In this document: one piece after another, positions 7,317-18,151 of the stretch | How the letters are laid out: every line of letters starts with the position of its first letter | Position numbering within the stretch: the first letter of the stretch is position 1 | Assembly (NCBI RefSeq): GCF_018138085.1 | Contig: NZ_CP073105.1 | Location: 1,116,001 to 1,180,000 of the forward strand | Reading direction: 5' to 3' | Length of the DNA stretch: 64,000 nucleotides | From: Stutzerimonas stutzeri | GTDB taxonomy: Bacteria > Pseudomonadota > Gammaproteobacteria > Pseudomonadales > Pseudomonadaceae | Notes under the pieces: generated by a model | Seen by the model: only the letters and a program-made list of their open reading frames with translations | Told to the model about the DNA's origin: nothing | Database searches by the model: none | Program-made: the position numbers and the translations under genes

Positions 7317-9938
7317 ATGTCCGTACGCTTCAACCCTGGTGTCCTCAGTACAGAAGCCGCCGCGCAGGTTCAGGTCGCCACGATTCCGCGTCTCCCCCCG
7401 TTGCACGTGCCGCGGCCACGGCTCGTCGATGCACTGCTCGAAGCCCGTTGTCGGCTGCGTTTGATATGCGCGCCGGCGGGGTTCGGCAAGAGCGTACTGA
7501 TGAACGAGTGCGCACGTCTGGTACCGGCCGATACCCATCTTGTCTGGCTCGATCTCGGTGGTCGGTCATATTCTGCCGAAGCGCTTTATTTACAGCTCAG
7601 CCGATTGCTCGATACGTCTCCCGTCGCCAGTGGCGACGTTCAGCAAGATCTGGTCAACCTGCTGCATGAGTTCCAGCGGCCGCTGTGGATCATGCTCGAC
7701 GACTACCCGAGAGAAACCACCGCGCAATTCGATGCGTGCCTCGATCTGCTTCTCGAGCGTGGCCCCGAATCCGTCAGCTGGTGGGTGAGCAGTCGCCGGC
7801 AGCCCGCCTGGAAATTGCCTCGGCTGTTGCTGCAGGGCGATCTGTACGAACTTGAAGCCGAGGCGCTGGCGCTAACGGCTGGTGAGCTCGGCCAGTTGCT
7901 CAAGGCTCACCGCCTCGAGCTCGCCGACGACACGTTCAAACAATTGCTGGTCGGCAGCGAAGGGTGGTTGGCGGGTGTCAGTCTATTGTTGCTGAACGCG
8001 AACGAGCAGGCGGTACGCGAGCGGTTGGTGGCGGGGACGCCCTTGTTGCGGGATTACGTTCAGCGCGAAGTGCTCGAAGGGCAGAGCGAAGACGTGCGTC
8101 GCGCATTGTTCGCACTGGCGCGAATGCCGCGTTTTTCCGCGCAGCTGTGTGAGCACGTGCTCGATGGGATCGGAAACGACATTCTCGACGTGCTCAAGAC
8201 GTTCCAGTTGTTCATCCGCCAGATCGACAACTGCGGTGAATGGTTTCGCCTATGGCGCCCGCTGGCCTCAATGCTGCGGCGGATGCCCGAGGCGATATCA
8301 CCCACGCAGACCCATCTGCGCGCCTGTCAGTGGTTCGCCAATCGCGGGGAGATGCGCGAGGCGGTAGAGCATGCGCTATGGGCTGGGCAGCCCGAGGTGG
8401 CGGCCAATTTCCTGCAGCGCTACGGACAGGAGCAGCTGCTCATCGGCGATAACGTCTCGCATTTCATGAAATGGCGCAGCGAGTTACCGCAGGACCTGTT
8501 CAACAGCACCACGCGCTTGATCGTCTTGCACGGCTGGGCGTTGATCATTTCTGCGCGGCTCGATGAGGCTGATGAATGCCTCGCGGGGCTGGCCAAGTTC
8601 TTCCCCCAGCCCGATGCCAGACGTCAGGCGCAACTGCTCGCTCAATGGCAGGCTCTGCGCGGCTTCCTGGCACGCTTGCGCGGCGAGCCCGAGGCCCGAA
8701 ACTACTGCCTTCAGGCGTTGGAGGTGCTTTCCGATCACGCCTGGGCGCAGCGGGTGCTGTGCTATCAGGCGCTGACCCAGCAGGCGATGGCTGAGAACCA
8801 GCTGGAGCTGGCTCAACGCTACAACAGCGAAGGCATGAAGCTGGCGCGACTCAAGGGCAGCGTGCTGTATGAGGCCATGCTGAATGTCGATCGTATCCAG
8901 TTACTGGAGATCACAGGAGAGTTCGAGCGCGCCGTTGGGGTGCTCGAAGAGTCGCTGTTGGTGCTACGCGACACTGTCGCCCATAGCCCGATCATTGGCC
9001 GGCTGAAACTGCTGCAGGGGCATCTGCTGGCGTATCAGGGCCTCGACGAGGCGGCTCGGGACGCTTACCAGCAGGGGCGAGTCGAGACCGAAACCTGCGG
9101 TGACTCTTACATGTTCTTCGGCTATGCCGGCCTGGCCGAACTGGCTGCCCGCAATCAGGAATTCCCGACGGCTTACCATTGGTTGCGTGAAGCCGAGCGC
9201 CTAACTCAGTGGCGGCACGTGCCCGAGGCGCGTTTCCGCGGCATTTTGCCGTTGATAACAGGGCTGACCTGGTTGCATCAGGGGCAACTGAAAAAGGCCA
9301 GGACCGTTTTCATCCAGGTATTGGAGCTGTACGAGGGGCACACCTACCTGGCTCCTTCCGGGTTTTACGAATTGCTGCCACGGGTGCAGCGTTACCTCGC
9401 GGTGGTCGAGCTGCTCTCCGGCCGCTTTGCGCTGGCCATCGGTACGCTGCGGGAGCTGATCGAGCAGAATCTCCGCTCGCAACGGATGGGACTGGCATGC
9501 GAGTGTCGGTTCACGCTTGCAGAAGCGCTGCAGCTGGATGGCCGGCATGACGAAGCGGAACTGGAGCTGCGCAAGGCGCTTGGCGAGGCCGCGCGGCAGC
9601 ATCTGATCAAGCCGTTGTATGAATTGCAGCATCGCCAACCGCAATGGCTCGCCAGCGTGTTGCCTGCAGGCAAAGGGGAGAGTCTCCGCGATCGGCTGCA
9701 TCACTTCGAGCGCGAGCCTGAAGATTCGCTGAATGCCGCTGGCGAGGTGATTCTCAGCAATCGCGAGCTCACTGTGCTGCGTCTTATCGCCCAAGGTTGC
9801 TCGAATCAGGAAATCGCCGAACAGCTCTTCATCTCGTTGCACACGGTCAAGACCCATGCCCGCCGAATCAACACCAAGCTGGGCGTTGCCAGGCGGACAC
9901 AGGCGGTCGCTCGCGCCAAGGCGCTGGCCTGGTTATGA
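7317..9938 (+). CDS. MalT-like LuxR-family transcriptional regulator
   Basis: An 873-residue regulator with a P-loop (APAGFGKS, residues 52-59), a central helical repeat region of TPR/MalT type, and a C-terminal LuxR helix-turn-helix (about 812-873, with SNQEIAEQLFISLHTVKTH). This is the architecture of MalT-type STAND ATPases, which bind ATP and an inducer, oligomerise and activate transcription. The ATG at 7317 has an AGAGA site and begins a family-like N-terminus. Its position directly downstream of the DUF1302/DUF1329 genes suggests it controls them. The inducer is unknown. Confidence 0.9.
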   Translation: MSVRFNPGVLSTEAAAQVQVATIPRLPPLHVPRPRLVDALLEARCRLRLICAPAGFGKSVLMNECARLVPADTHLVWLDLGGRSYSAEALYLQLSRLLDTSPVASGDVQQDLVNLLHEFQRPLWIMLDDYPRETTAQFDACLDLLLERGPESVSWWVSSRRQPAWKLPRLLLQGDLYELEAEALALTAGELGQLLKAHRLELADDTFKQLLVGSEGWLAGVSLLLLNANEQAVRERLVAGTPLLRDYVQREVLEGQSEDVRRALFALARMPRFSAQLCEHVLDGIGNDILDVLKTFQLFIRQIDNCGEWFRLWRPLASMLRRMPEAISPTQTHLRACQWFANRGEMREAVEHALWAGQPEVAANFLQRYGQEQLLIGDNVSHFMKWRSELPQDLFNSTTRLIVLHGWALIISARLDEADECLAGLAKFFPQPDARRQAQLLAQWQALRGFLARLRGEPEARNYCLQALEVLSDHAWAQRVLCYQALTQQAMAENQLELAQRYNSEGMKLARLKGSVLYEAMLNVDRIQLLEITGEFERAVGVLEESLLVLRDTVAHSPIIGRLKLLQGHLLAYQGLDEAARDAYQQGRVETETCGDSYMFFGYAGLAELAARNQEFPTAYHWLREAERLTQWRHVPEARFRGILPLITGLTWLHQGQLKKARTVFIQVLELYEGHTYLAPSGFYELLPRVQRYLAVVELLSGRFALAIGTLRELIEQNLRSQRMGLACECRFTLAEALQLDGRHDEAELELRKALGEAARQHLIKPLYELQHRQPQWLASVLPAGKGESLRDRLHHFEREPEDSLNAAGEVILSNRELTVLRLIAQGCSNQEIAEQLFISLHTVKTHARRINTKLGVARRTQAVARAKALAWL

Positions 9939-10071
9939 GCAACTGACGAGTCGCTGGAGATGAGGCGCCGGGCTGCTGCGAGACGGCGCGATGTGAACGC
10001 CTCGCAGCTATGGGGCAGAACAGTTGCCGGCTCGTAACAGGTAGAAACCAGCCGTAGCAAAACGAGTGGCT

Positions 10072-10341
10072 TTATCGGGCGGCGGAATGCGCGTGTTTGG
10101 TCAGGCGATAGGTGCTGGCGTGTTCGCCGCGTTCGATCGCGAGGCTGAACTGCAGGCTGGTGATCAGACGCTCGAGTTGCTGCTGATCGCGCCATTGATT
10201 GGTGCTGATAAAGCGCTTCACCGCGACGCCCGTTGCATCGGTCAAGGTCAGCAGTATGCTGCCGTCCGGCTTCTCGATGCTGAAATTGACGTTGTACTCC
10301 GGCTGGAATACATCGCTGATCTTCTTGAATGGACTGTCCAT
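10072..10341 (-). CDS. DUF3509 family protein
   Basis: An 89-residue protein (MDSPFKKISDVFQPEYNVNF at the N-terminus) with alternating polar and hydrophobic residues, resembling the small DUF3509 family of Pseudomonas. No catalytic motif or membrane segment is visible. The ATG at 10341 was preferred to a more upstream ATG in the same frame because it gives the family length. A perfect inverted repeat, ATTGGTT-n5-AACCAAT, lies 13 bp upstream of this start. Confidence 0.82.
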   Translation of the reverse strand: MDSPFKKISDVFQPEYNVNFSIEKPDGSILLTLTDATGVAVKRFISTNQWRDQQQLERLITSLQFSLAIERGEHASTYRLTKHAHSAAR

Positions 10342-10354
10342 CGCCGCGTACCTG

Positions 10355-10373
10355 ATTGGTTGACCCAACCAAT
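10355..10373. promoter_or_regulatory. Inverted repeat upstream of the DUF3509 gene, operator-like
   Basis: ATTGGTT at 10355-10361 and AACCAAT at 10367-10373 form a perfect 7 bp inverted repeat with a 5-base centre. It is immediately upstream of the DUF3509 start codon. The size and symmetry suit a dimeric repressor; which protein binds is unknown. Confidence 0.4.
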
Positions 10374-10450
10374 GGACCGGGCGGCGATTAACTAGTTTCG
10401 CCCGTTTGGCGTGGGGCCTGCGGCAAAACGAAGCAGTGCGCCGGTGAAGG

Positions 10451-10723
10451 CTATCGCGAGTCCTCGGCTTCGCTCGAGTCTGGCAGCTCTGCCAGGGCCT
10501 CGGGGTTGTTCTTGAACGCCTTGGCGAACAAATCCCGGTGCCTGGCCATGAAAATGCCGATGTCATCGGCTTGCTGTTCGCTCAGCGATGGTGCCGCCTT
10601 ATGCAGTGCTGCTGCCAGCGCTTCGGCCAATTCCAGCATCTTGTCGTGACGATCGGCTTCGGCTTTATCCATGAACAAACGCTCCAGGTCCCGGCTGCTG
10701 CGGTATACCACTTCGACGGCCAT
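10451..10723 (-). CDS. YebG family DNA-damage-inducible protein
   Basis: A 90-residue acidic helical protein beginning MAVEVVYRSSRDLERLFMDK, matching the YebG family. In Escherichia coli yebG is part of the LexA regulon; its molecular role is poorly defined. A good LexA-type box lies 28 bp upstream of the start codon, which supports both the call and SOS control in this organism. The gene is monocistronic between DUF3509 and a small membrane protein gene. Confidence 0.85.
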   Translation of the reverse strand: MAVEVVYRSSRDLERLFMDKAEADRHDKMLELAEALAAALHKAAPSLSEQQADDIGIFMARHRDLFAKAFKNNPEALAELPDSSEAEDSR

Positions 10724-10750
10724 TTACCACCTCGGCTCAATGAATGAATA

Positions 10751-10766
10751 CTGGTTGTTTATACAG
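10751..10766 (-). promoter_or_regulatory. LexA (SOS) box of the yebG-like gene
   Basis: On the minus strand the site reads CTGTATAAACAACCAG, one base from the CTGT-n8-ACAG LexA pattern. It sits 28 bp upstream of the yebG-like start codon, where it would overlap the promoter. Confidence 0.8.
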
Positions 10767-10816
10767 CTTATGGTGTTCGGGACTGAATGAAAAGCGCTGT
10801 GTGTCAGTTGGCCAGC

Positions 10817-11281
10817 TCAGTCGTTGAAATGTCCCTGAAGCCGCTCGGCGCGAAACTCCAGGCTACTGCTGCGATAGCCCTGACGCAGCGGCGGCAACGG
10901 CGCACAGGACTCCCAGCGCTGACCGGGCTGCAGGTCGCCCGGGCCGCGGTATCTTGGGGCATCGTAGTTCGACGTCACCAGATTCAGGCTGCCCCCGGGC
11001 GAATACGCGGCGACATCCCAGCGCAGACTTTGTAGAGCGCGCGAACTGTGGTTATCGAGGGTAATACGCAACGGCTGCGCAGCTGGGCAGATAGCCGGTG
11101 CATAGACCAGTCTCAGCTCGAGTTGAGCGAGCAGGTGTTCTTCGCGCTGTTCCTGCCAGACCACCCAGGCCTCGACCAGTCCGAGGCCAAGCAGTGCACC
11201 CAGGGAAATCGGAATGGCTCGAACAGGATAGCGAATCAGCAAGATCACCCAGGTGACCAGCAACAGGGCACCGATCAGCAT
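10817..11281 (-). CDS. Small membrane-anchored protein, function unknown
   Basis: A 154-residue protein with two closely spaced hydrophobic segments in the first 42 residues (LIGALLLVTWVILLI and ISLGALLGLGLVEAWVVW). A soluble beta-rich domain follows with phrases such as LRITLDNHSS and PGDLQPGQRWES. It looks like a bitopic or hairpin-anchored protein with a periplasmic immunoglobulin-like domain. I do not recognise a named family. It sits downstream of dciA on the same strand, 132 bp away. Confidence 0.75.
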   Translation of the reverse strand: MLIGALLLVTWVILLIRYPVRAIPISLGALLGLGLVEAWVVWQEQREEHLLAQLELRLVYAPAICPAAQPLRITLDNHSSRALQSLRWDVAAYSPGGSLNLVTSNYDAPRYRGPGDLQPGQRWESCAPLPPLRQGYRSSSLEFRAERLQGHFND

Positions 11282-11413
11282 GGTGAGTACGTACTTGAAC
11301 AGCTAGGCATCGATACATCGCTCTTTGTTGGGGGCGATAACCTCCTGGTTTCGGCCCCGGCAGGTCGCATCCGCCGCCGTCTCGCTAAGCGGCTGCGAAG
11401 CGGCGAGGGCAGG

Positions 11414-11875
11414 TCACTCCTCTTCTGCAGGCCGAGCATGCCGGGCGAGTCGTTCAAGGGCGGCCTTGAGTCTGGGATCGGCGATGCCCTGTGCTGTTTC
11501 ATGAAGATTATCGGCTGCGCGTGTCGACAGCGCCGGTGCCGGCCCGGGCTTGTGTCGCGGCGCCTCGGGGGGCTGTACCTTGAATTGGATCCGGCCCAGA
11601 TCCCGGAACTCTTCCATGGCCTGCAACTGCCGCTGCAGCCTGCGTTGCTGATAGCGCAAACGCGTCGCCCAATGCCCATCCGTGACAATCAGCAGCAGGA
11701 TGCCGTCGCGCCATGAAGCCACGCGGCAGTACTCCCGTGCGGCCGGTTGCAGCTGAGTCTCGACCAGTTGTTGCAGCCGATCGAGCCGCCGCGCTTCGCC
11801 GAACAAGGCCTTCAACGGTTTTGCCTCGCGCAGCAGCGAAGCGGGAGCTTTGGCTGGCAGGGGGCGCAACGACAT
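11414..11875 (-). CDS. dciA: DciA family protein (DUF721), replicative helicase partner
   Basis: A 153-residue protein with a conserved N-terminal KH-like DUF721 domain (residues about 15-95, including LLLIVTDGHWATRLRYQ) and a disordered Pro/Ala-rich tail. DciA proteins interact with and help load the DnaB replicative helicase in bacteria lacking DnaC. The ATG at 11875 gives the family N-terminus; an ATG 32 codons further upstream is not supported. It is divergent from secA, the arrangement usual in Pseudomonas. Confidence 0.85.
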   Translation of the reverse strand: MSLRPLPAKAPASLLREAKPLKALFGEARRLDRLQQLVETQLQPAAREYCRVASWRDGILLLIVTDGHWATRLRYQQRRLQRQLQAMEEFRDLGRIQFKVQPPEAPRHKPGPAPALSTRAADNLHETAQGIADPRLKAALERLARHARPAEEE

Positions 11876-12193
11876 GGTGAAACCCTGGGGTGAGAGGTGA
11901 GCTGGCATATTAGCAGAAGCACCCGCGACGTTTATGAAGGGGGCGGTCGTTCGGTATGCCGGGTGACGCATCGCGCAAGCAGGCGGGCCGCGGCTGCGGT
12001 TGTAATGGCGAATTGGTAGCGTTGCGGCTGAAGATGACTGTCGAGTCGGAGCAACCGTCGCAGCGCCGGCCGCCGTAGCTGCGCAGTAGGCACCTTTCCT
12101 CCCCGACGTTTCCGAGTAGAATGCCCCCTTTGCACGCAGCCGTGGTGGCCCTGCGGCCGTGCCTCCATCCCCAGCATGGAAGTCTTTGTCGAT
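11876..12193. other. 318 bp divergent intergenic region, dciA/secA
   Basis: No gene is recognisable here. It must contain the promoters of dciA (minus) and secA (plus). No long hairpin or secM-like arrest peptide gene was found upstream of secA. Confidence 0.5.
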
Positions 12194-14932
<2,739 letters not shown>

Positions 14933-14954
14933 CCAGAGCCTCCCGATACGACCC

Positions 14955-14989
14955 ACGCCGCGACCGGCTTAGCCGCTCGCGGCGTTTTT
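14955..14989 (+). terminator. Intrinsic terminator of secA
   Basis: ACGCCGCGA at 14955-14963 pairs with TCGCGGCGT at 14977-14985, followed by five T. It lies 22 bp after the secA stop. Confidence 0.85.
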
Positions 14990-15044
14990 CTCCCCGTTTT
15001 CCGGTGGCCGAAGGCCATCCAATCGTCCCCTAAGGAGTGCATCA

Positions 15045-16262
15045 ATGGCTGTCGGTCTTGGTCCCTTACCTACTCTGCATCCTGTTCCCGGTTTCGAGCT
15101 CGGCATCGCGTCGGCCGGCATCAAGCGACCGGGGCGCAAGGATGTCGTGGTGATGCGCTGTGCCGAAGGATCGACCGTTGCCGGCGTGTTTACCCTGAAT
15201 GCGTTTTGCGCTGCACCGGTGATTCTGGCCAAGCAGCGGGCTCAGGGCGCGGTGCGCTATCTGCTGACCAACACAGGCAACGCCAACGCCGGCACCGGTG
15301 AACCGGGGATGCAGGCGGCAACGCGCAGCTGCGCCAGCCTCGCGAAACTGGTCGGCTGTGACGAACACGCCGTTCTGCCGTTCTCCACCGGCGTAATCGG
15401 TGAGCTGCTGCCGGTCGACAAGATCGAGGCCGCGTTGCCGGCCGCCATCGCGGACCTGGACGAGAATCACTGGGCCGAAGCGGCAACCGGCATCATGACC
15501 ACCGATACCCTGCCCAAGGGCGCGAGCCGTCAGTTCCAGCATGATGGCGTCACGGTCACCGTGACCGGTATTTCCAAAGGCGCCGGCATGATTCGCCCGA
15601 ACATGGCCACTATGCTTGGCTATATCGCTACGGATGCCAAGGTGGCCCAGCCCGTCCTGCAGGATCTGTTGCGCGATGCGGCGAACAAGTCGTTCAACCG
15701 CATCACCATCGATGGCGACACCTCGACGAACGATTGCTGCATGTTGGTCGCTACCGGCAAGGCTGCGCTCGCGGAAATCACCGAAGCCAGTGGTGAGCTG
15801 TTCGAAAAGCTCAAGAAGGCTGTGTTCGAAGTCAGCATGGAGGTGGCTCAGTCCATCGTTCGCGACGGCGAAGGGGCGACCAAGTTCGTCACGGTCATGG
15901 TCAACGGTGGCAAGAATCATCAGGAATGCCTCGATGTCGCCTATGCCGTTGCGCACTCCCCGCTGATCAAGACCGCGTTGTTCGCGTCCGATCCGAACTG
16001 GGGACGCATCCTGGCGGCGGTAGGGCGCGCGGGTGTGCCCGAGCTCGATGTCGGCCTGATCGATGTCTATCTGGGCGAGGTGTGCATCGCCAGCCAGGGT
16101 GGTCGCTCACCCAGCTACACAGAAGAGCAGGGCGCCGCGGTGATGGCCAGGGAAGAGATCGGCATCCGCATCGAACTGGGGCGCGGGGATTGCAGTGAGA
16201 CGATCTGGACCACTGACCTGTCCCACGAGTACGTGCGGATCAATGCCGAATATCGAACCTGA
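15045..16262 (+). CDS. argJ: Bifunctional ornithine acetyltransferase / N-acetylglutamate synthase
   Basis: A 405-residue arginine biosynthesis enzyme that transfers the acetyl group from N-acetylornithine to glutamate. It is an Ntn-type hydrolase that cleaves itself into two chains; the site is seen as [13 protein letters not shown], with Thr189 as the new N-terminal nucleophile. The length is typical. The start has an AAGGAG site. It is followed 84 bp later by the Nudix/ThiE gene; this argJ-Nudix order is conserved in Pseudomonas. Confidence 0.96.
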   Translation: MAVGLGPLPTLHPVPGFELGIASAGIKRPGRKDVVVMRCAEGSTVAGVFTLNAFCAAPVILAKQRAQGAVRYLLTNTGNANAGTGEPGMQAATRSCASLAKLVGCDEHAVLPFSTGVIGELLPVDKIEAALPAAIADLDENHWAEAATGIMTTDTLPKGASRQFQHDGVTVTVTGISKGAGMIRPNMATMLGYIATDAKVAQPVLQDLLRDAANKSFNRITIDGDTSTNDCCMLVATGKAALAEITEASGELFEKLKKAVFEVSMEVAQSIVRDGEGATKFVTVMVNGGKNHQECLDVAYAVAHSPLIKTALFASDPNWGRILAAVGRAGVPELDVGLIDVYLGEVCIASQGGRSPSYTEEQGAAVMAREEIGIRIELGRGDCSETIWTTDLSHEYVRINAEYRT

Positions 16263-16346
16263 CAGTCGGGTGGGGCCGGCACCTGAATCACGAGGTGTCG
16301 CCGACCGGAACCACCAGGAAACTCGCTTTCAGCTTAGGACCTATCG

Positions 16347-17297
16347 TTGACTCGCATCCACGTCGCTGCTGCCGTTATCCGCTCCACTGACGGTCTGGTG
16401 CTGATCGCCAAGCGTCCGCTCGACAAGCACCAGGGCGGGTTATGGGAATTTCCGGGCGGCAAGGTCGAAGCGGGCGAGCCCGTAGAGGTCGCGCTCGCGC
16501 GGGAATTGCTGGAAGAGCTGGGGATCGGCGTGACGGCCGCGCGGCCGTTGATCCAGGTGCGCCACGACTACCCGGACAAGCATGTCCTGCTTGACGTCTG
16601 GGAAGTGACGGCATTCTCCGGCGAGCCTCACGGTGCCGAAGGCCAGCCGCTGGCATGGGTCGCATCCGAACGGTTGCCGGACTACACCTTTCCAGCGGCG
16701 AACCGTCCGATCGTCGCCGCCGCGCGCCTGCCGGATCGCTATCTGATCACACCCGACGACGCTTCCCCGCGGCAACTGCTGGACGGCTTGGCGCATGCGC
16801 TGGACGCCGGCATCCGTCTCGTACAGCTACGCGCACCGTCGCTGTCGCAGGCCGATTACCGGTTGCTGGCGGCCGACGCCCTGGCGGCGTGCGCGGGGCG
16901 TGCGCAGCTCATGCTCAAGGGGCCACTGGATTGGGCGGCCGATTTTCCGGCCGCTGGCTGGCAGCTGACGTCCGAACAGTTGCGGCGACATGCCGGGCAG
17001 TGCCGACCGGTAGCGGTCGGGCAATGGTTGGCAGCGTCCTGCCACGATGCCGAAGAGCTGGCCATGGCAACGGCGTTGGGAGTAGATTTCGTCACGTTGT
17101 CGCCGGTCCTGCCGACCCCGACGCACCCCGAGGCCGCTCCGCTGGGGTGGCTGCGGGTAGCGGAACTGCTGCAAGGCTTCAACCACCCGGCGTTCGTGCT
17201 CGGTGGCATGACGCCAGCGCATCTATCAACAGCGCGCCAAGCGGGTGCGCAGGGCGTGGCGGCGATAAGGGCGCTATGGCCCGCTGAACCTGCTTGA
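16347..17297 (+). CDS. Nudix hydrolase fused to a ThiE-like domain (MutT-type)
   Basis: A 316-residue fusion. The N-terminal half is a Nudix hydrolase with an intact Nudix box from Gly38 to Ile60 (core ARELLEELGI), as in MutT, which removes 8-oxo-dGTP. The C-terminal half (about 130-316) resembles thiamine phosphate synthase, with RYLITPDD, LVQLRAP and TLSPVLPTPTHP. The usual ThiE diphosphate and metal residues look replaced (LKGPLDWA where INDRxDLA is expected), so that half is probably not a classical TMP synthase. Translation appears to start at a TTG at 16347, giving MTRIHVAAAVI. Confidence 0.9.
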   Translation: MTRIHVAAAVIRSTDGLVLIAKRPLDKHQGGLWEFPGGKVEAGEPVEVALARELLEELGIGVTAARPLIQVRHDYPDKHVLLDVWEVTAFSGEPHGAEGQPLAWVASERLPDYTFPAANRPIVAAARLPDRYLITPDDASPRQLLDGLAHALDAGIRLVQLRAPSLSQADYRLLAADALAACAGRAQLMLKGPLDWAADFPAAGWQLTSEQLRRHAGQCRPVAVGQWLAASCHDAEELAMATALGVDFVTLSPVLPTPTHPEAAPLGWLRVAELLQGFNHPAFVLGGMTPAHLSTARQAGAQGVAAIRALWPAEPA

Positions 17298-17448
17298 CGA
17301 TTGCCGGTCGATGGCACAGGGTCGCGCGTTACTTGAGTTTCGATAGGGAAAAGTAATAATGCCTATTCCCTTAATCAATTAACCGTATGCGGCCAGCTGC
17401 GTTATCGTAGGCCTCGTAAATTTCTGAACCCCCTGAAGGAGTTAGCAG

Positions 17449-18012
17449 ATGTCTCTGATCAACACCCAAGTCCAGCCGTTCAAGGTCAACGCATTTCACA
17501 ACGGCAAGTTCATCGAAGTCACCGAAGAATCCCTGAAGGGCAAGTGGTCGGTACTGATCTTCATGCCGGCGGCCTTCACCTTCAACTGCCCGACCGAGAT
17601 CGAAGACGCGGCCAACAACTACGCCGAGTTCCAGAAGGCGGGTGCCGAGGTGTATATCGTAACCACCGACACTCATTTCTCGCACAAGGTCTGGCACGAA
17701 ACCTCGCCAGCCGTTGGCAAGGCTCAGTTCCCGCTGATCGGTGATCCGACCCACCAGCTGACCAACGCCTTTGGCGTGCACATCGCCGAAGAAGGCCTGG
17801 CACTGCGTGGCACCTTCATCATCAACCCGGAAGGCCAGATCAAGACCCTGGAAATCCACTCCAACGAAATCGCGCGTGACGTCGGCGAAACCCTGCGCAA
17901 GCTGAAAGCTGCCCAGTACACCGCCGCGCATCCGGGCGAAGTTTGCCCGGCCAAGTGGAAAGAAGGCGAGAAGACCCTGGCTCCTTCGCTGGACCTGGTC
18001 GGCAAGATCTAA
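17449..18012 (+). CDS. ahpC: Alkyl hydroperoxide reductase subunit C (peroxiredoxin)
   Basis: A 187-residue typical 2-Cys peroxiredoxin. The peroxidatic Cys47 is in FTFNCPTEIED and the resolving Cys166 in GEVCPAKW. It reduces H2O2, organic peroxides and peroxynitrite using electrons from AhpF. The ATG follows AAGGAG. The upstream 150 bp contains separated ATAGG and CCTAT half-sites (17343-17347 and 17362-17366), but their spacing does not fit the OxyR consensus. A hairpin in the 139 bp gap before ahpF may let ahpC be made in excess. Confidence 0.96.
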   Translation: MSLINTQVQPFKVNAFHNGKFIEVTEESLKGKWSVLIFMPAAFTFNCPTEIEDAANNYAEFQKAGAEVYIVTTDTHFSHKVWHETSPAVGKAQFPLIGDPTHQLTNAFGVHIAEEGLALRGTFIINPEGQIKTLEIHSNEIARDVGETLRKLKAAQYTAAHPGEVCPAKWKEGEKTLAPSLDLVGKI

Positions 18013-18086
18013 ACGGTCGGCAAGCGCTGCGCTTAGCCGCAGCGCCTCGGTACCGTTCTCGGCAGCGTATCGCTCCGAGACACCAA

Positions 18087-18117
18087 ACGCCTGGACGCGA
18101 AACGTCCGGGCGTTTTA
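18087..18117 (+). terminator. Terminator/attenuator-like hairpin between ahpC and ahpF
   Basis: ACGCCTGGACG (18087-18097) pairs with CGTCCGGGCGT (18103-18113) with one G-T pair and a CGAAA loop, followed by TTTA. It would end part of the ahpC transcripts before ahpF. Confidence 0.75.
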
Positions 18118-18151
18118 TTAAACGAATTTTGCAAGTCGGGAGTCGCTGTTC

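Noticed and set aside
17343..17366. Possible OxyR site upstream of ahpC
   Set aside because: ATAGG and CCTAT half-sites are present but 14 bases apart; the OxyR pattern of ATAG-n7-CTAT repeats is not met.
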